Positions 41,837 to 49,831 of a stretch of DNA of 64,000 nt are shown in pieces. Under the pieces are notes generated by a model. That model did not search any database. It had not been told where the DNA came from and saw only the letters and a list, made by a program, of their open reading frames with translations. Position 1 is the stretch's first letter. Every line of letters starts with the position of its first letter. The position numbers and the translations under genes are program-made. Source of the DNA: CBDAMZ01 sp965197375 (lineage in GTDB: Bacteria > Acidobacteriota > Vicinamibacteria > Vicinamibacterales > UBA8438). The stretch spans positions 248,001 to 312,000 of the forward strand of contig CBDAMZ010000010.1 of NCBI GenBank assembly GCA_965197375.1. Direction: 5' to 3'.

Positions 41837-42138
41837 TACTTACCCAGCAGTAGCGTCTTCAATCTCCCGAACCAGCCCTGGGTCACGGCCGAGACTCTGT
41901 ACACCTCAGTACCCTCCCTGACACGCTGAACGACCCGAATGCCAACCTCGGTCCCAGCAGACGCAGTTTCAACGGCGGCATGATTCACCTGCATTGACCC
42001 GATTTTCTGTTTAAAATCAGCTCCGTGGCCGAGAAACCGCAACGTGTCTCCGGTGGCAACCTCGCTAGTGAGAGCGACGATACCAACCCTCGGCTTGCCA
42101 AAGTAGTGTGTAACCGCTCCCACCGAATTGTCAGCCAT
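41836..42138 (-). CDS. EF-Tu domain-2-like small protein
   Basis: About 100 residues from MADNSVGAVTHYFGKPRVGI. VGDTL-like (ATGDTLRFLGHGADFKQKIG), SMQVNHAAVETASAGTEVGI and VREGTEVYRV follow the beta-barrel pattern of translation-factor domain 2, seen as a stand-alone protein in several phyla. There is no GTPase domain. Function unknown. Confidence 0.7.
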   Translation of the reverse strand: MADNSVGAVTHYFGKPRVGIVALTSEVATGDTLRFLGHGADFKQKIGSMQVNHAAVETASAGTEVGIRVVQRVREGTEVYRVSAVTQGWFGRLKTLLLGK

Positions 42139-42364
42139 TACATCGCTCCTTTGCTTCACGCGTGCTCACCATTGTACAACTGCACCAATACCAACAAAAC
42201 GTGTTCGCCGACACTACCTCGCTGTGGCTCGCTGAGCAACCAACCGTTGACTTTTTACCATCCCAGCCATCGTTAGACTCGTAAAGAAAATCATAGCAAC
42301 CGCGGCAAGGTAGCAATAGGAATTGGTCATGAGCCTCATCCAACAACGACGACGCATGGAAAGG

Positions 42365-43165
42365 CTACAACATAGAGGCCTTGACTTGCTTCAGCTTGTT
42401 GAGCTTGTAGTTGATGTAGAAAACGTTAAGGAAAAATGTTGGAACGCCATGTAGCCAAGATCTTGAATCAGTCATTTCGCCGTGGCGCATAATTGGCCGT
42501 TCCTGGGTTGCCTGCAAAAGAGTATTTAGACGATTACGTACCTTAAACGACCAAATCACCAGGCACGACGAATATGACATGAAAGCGAGATCGCCAACAA
42601 ATTGAATAGGGGAATTTTCAGGCATGACTACGGATGGGACTACTAATCCAAGGCTTGTATACGCCAAGACCATGGTCGCCACGGTAAGTGTTTCAGGAAT
42701 GTGACAATGTGAATTCGGTCGCAGGGGCCACTGACGCCTTTGGACTTCTCGGTCCAGAGAGACATTGATCAAGCCCGTCAGGCCGTTCAGAAAGTGTGCA
42801 GCCCAAACGCCAAAAGTAACAGCATTGAGAAGAACTGCGCCGAATGTCTGACGGGTCACGAATGCTTTGATGTTGACACGAGCCTCTTGTTGCCCCGCTT
42901 TGTCGATCGAGACGCCGAGCAAACTTGGCACTAATAGCGTTGCTCGTTCAGGCACTTCCACTGAGGACGTCGTTGGTGTTGGTGCTGACACCACTGGCGG
43001 TGTCGACGCCTTGGGGAATTGCATGGGAAGCGGAGACAGGATTTCAGAAGATGTGCCGCGGTAGACCGGCAGCCCGCAGGCATGACAAAACTTTGCGATA
43101 GTTTTTGCCTTAGTACCACAATTAATGCAGTAAACCGGCGTTGGCCCGTCACTACCGTCGGTCAT
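42365..43165 (-). CDS. Zinc-ribbon plus membrane-domain protein
   Basis: 266 residues. VYCINCGTKAKTIAKFCHAC is a zinc ribbon (CxxC...CxxC), followed by a proline-rich linker and then a membrane region (FGAVLLNAVTFGVWAAHFLN; LTVATMVLAYTSLGLVVPSV; AFMSYSSCLVIWSFKVRNRL) ending in a basic helix. ATG 43165 (MTDGSDGP) is chosen over 43186. The architecture parallels the IS-split gene at 10650. Function unknown. Confidence 0.6.
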   Translation of the reverse strand: MTDGSDGPTPVYCINCGTKAKTIAKFCHACGLPVYRGTSSEILSPLPMQFPKASTPPVVSAPTPTTSSVEVPERATLLVPSLLGVSIDKAGQQEARVNIKAFVTRQTFGAVLLNAVTFGVWAAHFLNGLTGLINVSLDREVQRRQWPLRPNSHCHIPETLTVATMVLAYTSLGLVVPSVVMPENSPIQFVGDLAFMSYSSCLVIWSFKVRNRLNTLLQATQERPIMRHGEMTDSRSWLHGVPTFFLNVFYINYKLNKLKQVKASML

Positions 43166-43294
43166 GAACTTTCTCGCACAATTCAATATGACACAATGAC
43201 TCTAAATACAACAGCATCTGGCCATTAGGCCTGCCGCGTCAGACGACCGCTCCTTCGAGCGCGCTCTAGAAAAGCACTTGTTGGTAGGGAGTTT

Positions 43295-43615
43295 TTACTG
43301 GGCACAGGAAGACGTCAATGTGTTTGGCGTGCTCGGCGAAATCAGTACAAAATCAGCAAGGTTATCGTTTATGTCAACACCAATCCTTGAGTAACTTTGG
43401 TTCGTATTACCACTCGGGAACCCAGGTAACGGACTCCCCTCTTTAAATGCCGACCCGCTACTCAGCCCCACTTGGTCTATAACAGTCCCGTCTGACTACT
43501 GTAAAGCTATGCCGCCCGTATCCGTAACACCAACACCATACGTCGTGTCAGATGAACCGCTGTACCCGTTGGCATTTGAGTTTCCGAGCAAGTAGTAACA
43601 TCTAACTCCCAACAC
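43295..43615 (-). pseudogene. C-terminal (lamin-tail domain) part of an IS-split secreted nuclease
   Basis: Frame: VLGVRCYYLLGNSNANGYSG, then SSDTTYGVGVTDTGGIALQ, an in-frame TAG, then SDGTVIDQVGLSSGSAFKEG and DFVLISPSTPNTLTSSCAQ-stop. This is the second half of a lamin-tail domain. It joins the 5' part across IS-B to the base (SGAVLG). The TAG probably arose after the IS inactivated the gene. Confidence 0.75.
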
Positions 43616-43667
43616 TGAATCGTACCGGGTTTCTCGGAGACCTCATTGCTTAGGAGGATGGGGGGCT

Positions 43668-44330
43668 ATGGGACGTCCCAGTCGGTTTTCTCCGGAAGTG
43701 CGCGAACGTGCCGTCCGGATGGTCGAGGAGTACCGGGAGGCCCACGCCTCAGAGTGGGCGGTGGTGGCGCCGAAGCTCGGCTGCACGGCGGAGACGCTGC
43801 GGAAGTGGGTGCGGCAGGCGCAGCGTGATGCTGGGCATCGGCCGGGCCTGACGACGAGCGAGCGGGAGCGGTTGAAGGAGCTGGAGCGCGAGGTCCGTGA
43901 GCTGAAGCGGGCGAATGAGATCCTGCGGAAAGCGTTCGCGTATTTCGCCCAGGCGGAGCGCGACCGCCGGAGGACGTCGCCACGATGGTCCAGTTCATCG
44001 CCGACCATCGCGCCGTGGTCGGGGTCGAGCCGATCTGCGCCGTGCTGCCGATCGCCCCGTCGACGGACTCATCGCCATCGGCACCAGCGGACACATCCGA
44101 CGCGCCGGTCCGCACGGGCGCAGCGCGACGATCAGCTCCGCGTCGAGATTCAGCGGGTCTATGACGCGCACCAGCAGGTCTACGGCCCCCGGAAAGTCTG
44201 GCAGCAGCTGCGACGGGACGGCGTCCGCGTGGCGCGCTGCACCGTGGCGCGCCTGATGCGCGCGATGGGCCTTGCCGGGGCCGGGCCTGGGTCACCACGA
44301 CCCACGCCGGTGAGGGCGGTCGCCCGGTGG
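43668..44330 (+). CDS. IS-B OrfA and N-terminal OrfB segments
   Basis: OrfA starts MGRPSRFSPEVRERAVRMVE behind AGGAGG and includes the leucine zipper ELEREVRELKRANEILRKAF. In IS3 elements a -1 slip near here joins OrfA to OrfB. OrfB begins in another frame (MVQFIADHRAVVGVEPICAV), returns to the OrfA frame at HRHQRTHPTRRSARAQ, then ends its homology at MARLMRAMGLAG before shifting again. The open frame runs on to 44687, but the part beyond about 44280 is out of register. Confidence 0.65.
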
Positions 44331-44869
44331 ACCTCGTTGACCGCCGATTCGTGGCCACCCGTCCGAATCAGCTCTGGGTCTCCGATTTCACGTACGTCGC
44401 ACCCTGGGGCGGCTTTGGCTACGTCGCGTTCGTCATCGACGTGTTTGCGCGACGCATTGTGGGCTGGCGGGTGTCGGCCTCCATGCGCACGGACTTTGTG
44501 CTGGATGCGGTGGAGCAGGCGATCTACGCCCGCCGGGGCGACGCCCTCACCGGCCTCGTACATCACAGTGATGCCGGGTCGCAATATCTCTCGATGCGGT
44601 ACACGGATCGCCTCGTGGACGCCGGCATCGCGCCGTCGGTCGGCAGCCAAGGCGATGCCTATGACAATGCCCTCGCCGAATCGGTGATCGGCTTGTACAA
44701 GACGGAGGCGATTCGACGGAAGGGCCCGTGGCGCACCCTCGAGGCCGTGGAGTTCGCCACCTTGACGTGGGTGGACTGGTTCAACACACGACGACTGTTG
44801 GGGCCGCTCGGGGACATTCCACCAGCAGAGTTCGAGGCGCAGTACTATGAGCAGGCTGAGGTGGCCTGA
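44327..44869 (+). CDS. IS-B OrfB catalytic (rve) part
   Basis: 180 residues, almost identical to the IS-A copy (one change, RPNQLW for RSNQLW). DDE residues lie in SDFTYVAPWGG, HHSDAGSQYLS and NALAESVIGLYKTE. It lacks its own ribosome site, and the N-terminal half is out of frame. Confidence 0.75.
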   Translation: MDLVDRRFVATRPNQLWVSDFTYVAPWGGFGYVAFVIDVFARRIVGWRVSASMRTDFVLDAVEQAIYARRGDALTGLVHHSDAGSQYLSMRYTDRLVDAGIAPSVGSQGDAYDNALAESVIGLYKTEAIRRKGPWRTLEAVEFATLTWVDWFNTRRLLGPLGDIPPAEFEAQYYEQAEVA

Positions 44870-44908
44870 TTCAACGCATTCGGTCTCCGAGAAACCCGGT
44901 ACGATTCA

Positions 44909-45940
44909 ACACAGCGCCTGACGGGATATTCCGGCGCACACTAGTTGCTCCTAAACTATTGGACCCTACGATTTTCCAGCCACCAATATCGACGCTTGAG
45001 CTTGAATTATTCATGAGCTCGATGAATTCATCATTCGCCCCCATTGGACCTCGTGTTCGGAATTCGTTGATCACGACTCCCAACCCAGACTGTGTGCCAC
45101 TATCGCACGTTGATGGTTCGAGTTCCGTTGACGTGCAGCTGGCCAACACCTGATCAAGCGCATAGGCTTCGACCAGGTCGATCGTCAGGTTGTACTTGCG
45201 TCGAACCTCTATGACCGTCGCTGCGAACCAGCAACGATTGCGATTTGGCAACCAGTCGGCTGCGTCCCGGGCACCCTTCTGGCTATTTACAGACGGGCTT
45301 GCCAAGGTTAAGTTGTCGAAATCGCTACCGAAACCGCTCCGAGTCCCACCGTCGGCTTCGCAGAGCCCACTATCGTGGGCTTCCGATCTAGCCACTATAT
45401 GCTCAATGTGTGTCTCGCTTTTACTGGCGAAGCATTCGCCGGTATAGGGGCTGTAGATCCCGCCCAATCTGGCGATGATGTCGTCTTCTACTGACTGCGA
45501 ATAGCTGTAATCATCTGAGTTGTACGGGGAGCACCTGTTTTCGTCACCGATGATGATGCCTCGCCAGCTGAGCTGAAAGGTGCGGCTGCGGCCACCGTGA
45601 TAACGACCGACCCACTCTGGCCATCCGCTGTTGCCGTCACTGTAGCAGTCCCGGCTGCCAGTGCCGTCACGGTGCCAACCGTAGTAGCGGTGGCCACAGC
45701 TGTATCGCTGGATGACCAGACGGCGCTGACCTCGGCACTCGTTCCATCACTGTAGGTAGCCGTGGCCGTAACAGTCGCGGTTTCTCCAACATTGAGGGTA
45801 GTTGTTGGCGTGCTGACGGAGATACCTGCCACCGTCACCGATGCTGCGGACGTTGGACTTGGTGCCGTCGGTGTTGGGCTTGGATCAGATCCACCACCAC
45901 AGGCGGCACAAATGAACGCAAAGACGTGAATCAAGAACAC
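44909..45940 (-). pseudogene. 5' part of a lipoprotein with BIG2, DUF1524/HNH nuclease and lamin-tail domains
   Basis: MFLIHVFAFICAACGGG is a lipoprotein leader. A BIG2 Ig-like domain follows (SVSTPTTTLNVGETATVTAT, then SSSDTAVATATTVGTVTALA). Near 45550 the frame shifts to CSPYNSDDYSYSQSVEDDII and the nuclease core THIEHIVARSEAHDSGLCEA with NRCWFAATVIEVRRKYN. A lamin-tail domain starts at GVVINEFRTRGPMGANDEFI and is cut at IS-B. Damage is therefore one frameshift, the IS, and a TAG beyond it. The nuclease core matches the intact 9467-10441 gene. Confidence 0.72.
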
Positions 45941-46147
45941 GTGGCGACTGACGACGGGGTCCTCAGACCGGAAAAAACAGTCGGAATCTGACGGTGGGAC
46001 AACGGAACGGCGAAAGGGACCGACTAGCGGTTGGTATTTAGATCATCATCTGCCTGCGTCACCCCGGGCTCCAGGTCCAAACTTCGAGCCGGTCTGGCCC
46101 AGAAGTCAGGAACCTGTTGCCCAAAGGTAAGGCATCGAACGGCGCCA

Positions 46148-46768
46148 CTACCTCGACACAGAGAACGGCGTCGTCGCAATTTGGTCATCCCACCAGACCG
46201 TTAGATGACCACCCTCCTGAGTCATGTCAGTAAACGTGATGATTAACTGTTCAGCAGACACGGGATGCGTTGCGACCATCATGGATGTTCGCAGCACATC
46301 ACGGTCTGGCGTGTATCCATAGGCTCCCCATAGAGCATCAGGATTTTCCTCGCGGGGGCTCTGTTTGGCGCCCCAGGTGGAGAAGATAAGCGTCCACTCG
46401 TTCTCGGCAAGCTCGGCAAACACGCCGTACTCACCCGCCGGGAGACGCTGGTCACCAAACATTAAGTCGACCTCTGTCTTAAAGCGCGTTGATTGGTTTG
46501 CGCCGACCCGCCAGAGAGGTGCGCCGCGAAGGAACTTCTCGCCATACGCATCACCTGACCCGAACATGTCTTCTCGCCCACGCAGGATCGGCCGACCGTA
46601 CTCCACGTCGATCCAGTGCCCACCACCATATCTGCCTTCAGAATCGAACGCGCCTCCAACCTGAGTCGACGCTTCCCCACGAGGACTCAGACTACGATCT
46701 TGAGCATCCACCACAGCTGCGATGAGCACTCCCACAACCATCGCAATCACAACCTTAAAGGAACGCAT
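46148..46768 (-). CDS. DUF2911-family secreted protein
   Basis: About 206 residues. ATG 46768 follows AAGGAGG. Leader MRSFKVVIAMVVGVLIAAVV; then SPRGEASTQVGGAFDSEGRY, HWIDVEYGRPILRGREDMFG and WRVGANQSTRFKTEVDLMFG, LPAGEYGVFAELAENEWTLI. This is the DUF2911 signature. Role unknown. It lies 60 bp from the end of the PQQ dehydrogenase gene on the same strand and may be co-transcribed. Confidence 0.82.
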   Translation of the reverse strand: MRSFKVVIAMVVGVLIAAVVDAQDRSLSPRGEASTQVGGAFDSEGRYGGGHWIDVEYGRPILRGREDMFGSGDAYGEKFLRGAPLWRVGANQSTRFKTEVDLMFGDQRLPAGEYGVFAELAENEWTLIFSTWGAKQSPREENPDALWGAYGYTPDRDVLRTSMMVATHPVSAEQLIITFTDMTQEGGHLTVWWDDQIATTPFSVSR

Positions 46769-46826
46769 CAATATCCTCCTTGTAATACTGAAGTTTACTT
46801 CCGCGAGCGAGCGTTTCCACAATGTC

Positions 46827-49004
46827 TCAGTCGCGTGCTGGCTCCTTGAAGACCCACAGGGTAGGACCACGATTGGGCGGATTCCGGATCTCTGGCACGA
46901 GCGGATTGTAGCCGAAGGTGAGATACCCGCCACTGGCAGCAATGATGGCAACGTATTGCTGCCCATTGACTGCGTAGCTGATCGGTGGGGCGTTCGGTAC
47001 GTCATTTAGCCGTGTCCGCCACAACCGATCGCCTGTGGCAGCGTCATAGGCACTGAGTCTCCGGTCGAGTGAGCCAGCGAACACCAACCCGCCGGCCGTA
47101 ACGAGAGTACCCGTGGTCTGCGGTGCACGCTGCCGAGCGATCCACACAGTCTCTTTAGTCTCGAGGTTAATCGCTTCAAGCCGCCCATACCTTCCATCGC
47201 TCTCAGGGCGCGGCCGCATAGTCCAACGTACTCCCGTCGACAGGTTGCCGCGTTCGCCCTCGGCCACTGGTATAAAGTCCATGCACGCCTCGATGATTGG
47301 CACATAGACGATCTGGGTGTTTGGGTCATACGCGGTCGGCGCCCAGCTTCGGCCACCTCCAACGTGCGGACAGATCGTCTTCGTGGTGCCGTCGCCAGGA
47401 ATGAGCGTCGGGTCCTGGGTTTTCCGGCCGGTGACTGGATCGATGGCCGTAATCCCTATCTGCAGCCCGAGATCGATGGATGACACGTACTTACCGGTTT
47501 GTGTCTCGACGATGTCGAAGATCGCTTGCTTACCGGCGGTCACGACGACGCTCGTCGGGGTGCCGGCAACCGACAACTCGATGACCTGCCGTTCGAAGGC
47601 CCAATCGAGGTCCCACTGACCATTCGCCTGGTGCTGGAAGTACCAGGCCAGCTCACCAGTGTCCGGGTTGAGGGCAAGCGTGGAGTCAAGATACAAAGCG
47701 TCATTCGTCACGCCTGATATCGCGTTCAGATCGCGGAGTGGCGCGGTGTCGTAGGTATTACCAGGCCCGAAGAACGCGAGGTTGGTAACCGGATCGTAGC
47801 TGCCTGGCATCCAGATCGACCCACCGTTACGTTCTGCGCGCGGAAGGCCATTCCAAGTATTCCCACCGGGATCGTCTGGCCCGGGGATGGTCCCAAACCG
47901 CCATTCTTCTTCTCCGGTCTCCGCATCAAGCGCCACGACGTAGTTGCCACCCGCGTGCCGGCCTTGGGTTCCCACCATTACCTTCCCTCTGGCAACGAGC
48001 GTGCCACCATGCGTCGAAAGGCCAGCCTCGAGGTCGCCAGCCGGTTGATCCCAGATGACATCACCAGTCTTGACGTCAAGCGCGACAACATGGGCGTCCA
48101 AGGTCAAGACGTAGAGCCGATCGCCATAGATCGAAAACCCGCGAGCGCCACCGAACGGTCTTGGCGACACAGTTCTGGGCAGCCGCCGCGAATACTGCCA
48201 GAGCAGGTCTCCGTTGGCAGCATCCAGTGCCTGGATGTTATCGTCATAGCCATGCACGAAGAGAACGCCGTCGTGCACGATCGGCGTGGATTCGTTGGCA
48301 CCCATGGGGAGTGTCCACGACCAGGCTAAACGCAGATCCGAGATGTTGTCCCTGTTGATCTTCTCGAGCGGGCTGAAGCCAGACGCGCCGTAGGTCCGCC
48401 GCCACAGTAGCCAGTCACCGTCAGGAGGATTTTCCAGCATGGCATCAGTGACGGGTCGAATGCTGTCGAGTGGATTCCGTCTGACCGACCAAGGTGGGAG
48501 CATCACTCCCGGCGAGAGCCCCCCTCCCGGAGAGGGCCAGCCAGGACTCAGCGCCGCGAGTAGGTTGGGATCGGCAGGCAGCGCCGTTGCATCCGGCGCA
48601 ATTCCATTTTCTTGCAGCATCAGCGCAAGGAGCTGCGCATACACCTCGTCCCCAAGCGCGCCCGGTCGGTCGACAGGCATCGTCGTACTCGTGAGGGTAA
48701 ACAGCGCCTCCATGGACCGGCGCAACCATACCTCCCGAAAAACTACGCCCTTAAGCGGCGGCGCAAACTCGCCGTCATCCATGTTCTCGCCGTGGCACGA
48801 CGCACAATGCTGCGCGTACGCGGCGAACCCCGCCTCCGCCTGGACGGCGGTGTAGGTGGCAGGCTCCCGTTCTTCCCGTCCCTGGGCCGAGACGGCGACC
48901 CCAATGTGCCCTACCAGGGTGAGTGTGCCGAGCCAGACTGCCAAGCCACGGAGGCTACCGAACGGAACACGCTGTCTTCGGATCAATGCAGAAATAACTG
49001 TCAT
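46827..49004 (-). CDS. PQQ-dependent alcohol dehydrogenase with N-terminal cytochrome c domain
   Basis: 725 residues. Leader, then a cytochrome c domain (FAAYAQHCASCHGENMDDGE, CxxCH heme) and an eight-bladed PQQ propeller (LRLAWSWTLPMGANESTPIV, DVKTGDVIWDQPAGDLEAGL, TWNGLPRAERNGGSIWMPGS, AYDAATGDRLWRTRLNDVPN). The periplasmic enzyme oxidises an alcohol or sugar and passes electrons through the heme. The heme domain is N-terminal here; in many quinohemoproteins it is C-terminal. A degenerate S-P promoter (copy 18) faces it 48 bp upstream. Intact. Confidence 0.88.
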   Translation of the reverse strand: MTVISALIRRQRVPFGSLRGLAVWLGTLTLVGHIGVAVSAQGREEREPATYTAVQAEAGFAAYAQHCASCHGENMDDGEFAPPLKGVVFREVWLRRSMEALFTLTSTTMPVDRPGALGDEVYAQLLALMLQENGIAPDATALPADPNLLAALSPGWPSPGGGLSPGVMLPPWSVRRNPLDSIRPVTDAMLENPPDGDWLLWRRTYGASGFSPLEKINRDNISDLRLAWSWTLPMGANESTPIVHDGVLFVHGYDDNIQALDAANGDLLWQYSRRLPRTVSPRPFGGARGFSIYGDRLYVLTLDAHVVALDVKTGDVIWDQPAGDLEAGLSTHGGTLVARGKVMVGTQGRHAGGNYVVALDAETGEEEWRFGTIPGPDDPGGNTWNGLPRAERNGGSIWMPGSYDPVTNLAFFGPGNTYDTAPLRDLNAISGVTNDALYLDSTLALNPDTGELAWYFQHQANGQWDLDWAFERQVIELSVAGTPTSVVVTAGKQAIFDIVETQTGKYVSSIDLGLQIGITAIDPVTGRKTQDPTLIPGDGTTKTICPHVGGGRSWAPTAYDPNTQIVYVPIIEACMDFIPVAEGERGNLSTGVRWTMRPRPESDGRYGRLEAINLETKETVWIARQRAPQTTGTLVTAGGLVFAGSLDRRLSAYDAATGDRLWRTRLNDVPNAPPISYAVNGQQYVAIIAASGGYLTFGYNPLVPEIRNPPNRGPTLWVFKEPARD

Positions 49005-49051
49005 AGTCGACTCGTTTCAAAAGGTCGCAAACAGCATAACAACGACTGGAT

Positions 49052-49105
49052 ATTCTAGCAGCCTGGGCGGGCGGCGGTTCAACGTCGACAGGGCTTGAGC
49101 CTCAT
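49052..49105 (-). promoter_or_regulatory. S-P repeat copy 18, upstream of the PQQ dehydrogenase
   Basis: Minus strand: TTGAAC (49077-49082), a 19-bp spacer, TAGAAT (49052-49057). The preceding block is decayed (CAAGCCCTGTCGACG). It points at the dehydrogenase start 48 bp away. Confidence 0.5.
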
Positions 49106-49421
49106 GCTGGTGCACTTCGATGGCTCAGCAAACGGCACGGCCAGCTCGAAAGGACGTGAACGACTGGCCGCAGCGAAGACAAGGTGAAGCGGCCAGTTTT
49201 GGCGACTCCGACTCGGCCAACCATCGTGCTGCTACACCTTGGCCTGCCCGGCAACCGACCCCCGCTACTGACCAGGCAGAGCTGAAGCACCCGTCATTCG
49301 ATCGAGTCCGCCTCCCCTAGTAGAGGCTCCAAGACACCGCTCTGCACTTCCTTCAGGCTCACCGAAGCACAACGACGAATCAAATCCTACGTCTTCCCCG
49401 TATCCCCTCTGTGCAGCGACC

Positions 49422-49605
49422 CTATCCACACACGATGCCATCATTGTCACGATCGTTCATATAGCGGTACGCCGGATGGCCTCGCCTCACCGGCGTGATG
49501 CCATGCCGACGTGCTTCTGTACACGCGATTCGGGGGCCACGCGAAGGCCCCGCCATGTCTGAGCCGCAACGGAATGCGCGTTCCACAGCAGACATGCCGG
49601 CATGA
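49422..49605 (-). pseudogene. Deletion remnant of an excalibur-domain nuclease
   Basis: One frame gives the leader end ACLLWNAHSVAAQTWRGLRV then APES, matching ACLLWGAHSAVAQNWRGLRV of the intact nuclease. Another frame then gives IACTEARRHGITPVRRGHPA, then YRYMNDRDNDGIVCG-stop, matching its last excalibur domain. The whole nuclease core is deleted and the joint is out of frame. The flanking 49106-49421 and 49606-49831 hold no other gene. Confidence 0.65.
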
Positions 49606-49831
49606 ACGACACTGGAAACACCTGCACTTCTATCGCCTCTCCCTAACTAACGAAGGATACACCGACCACGACGGTGCATAGCCAAATACTATCCGTGGTT
49701 GCCAATGGGTTAAAGTGAGCGTTGTGGATCACAGGGATACACGGCGTTGGACCTCCTCTTCGAGGCTCGAACAATACTCCCCTCGTCCGATTGCAGATAG
49801 TTGCACGATGGTGGTCAGCCAGGGACGTAGC

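Larger units (their letters stand above)
43616..44908 (+). mobile_element. IS-B: IS3-family insertion sequence, 1293 bp, near-identical to IS-A
   Basis: Perfect 27-bp inverted repeats (43616-43642 and 44882-44908) identical to those of IS-A, flanked by ACAC (43612-43615 and 44909-44912). OrfA is intact here. OrfB has the same two frame breaks as IS-A. It inserted into the lamin-tail part of a secreted nuclease gene. Confidence 0.92.
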
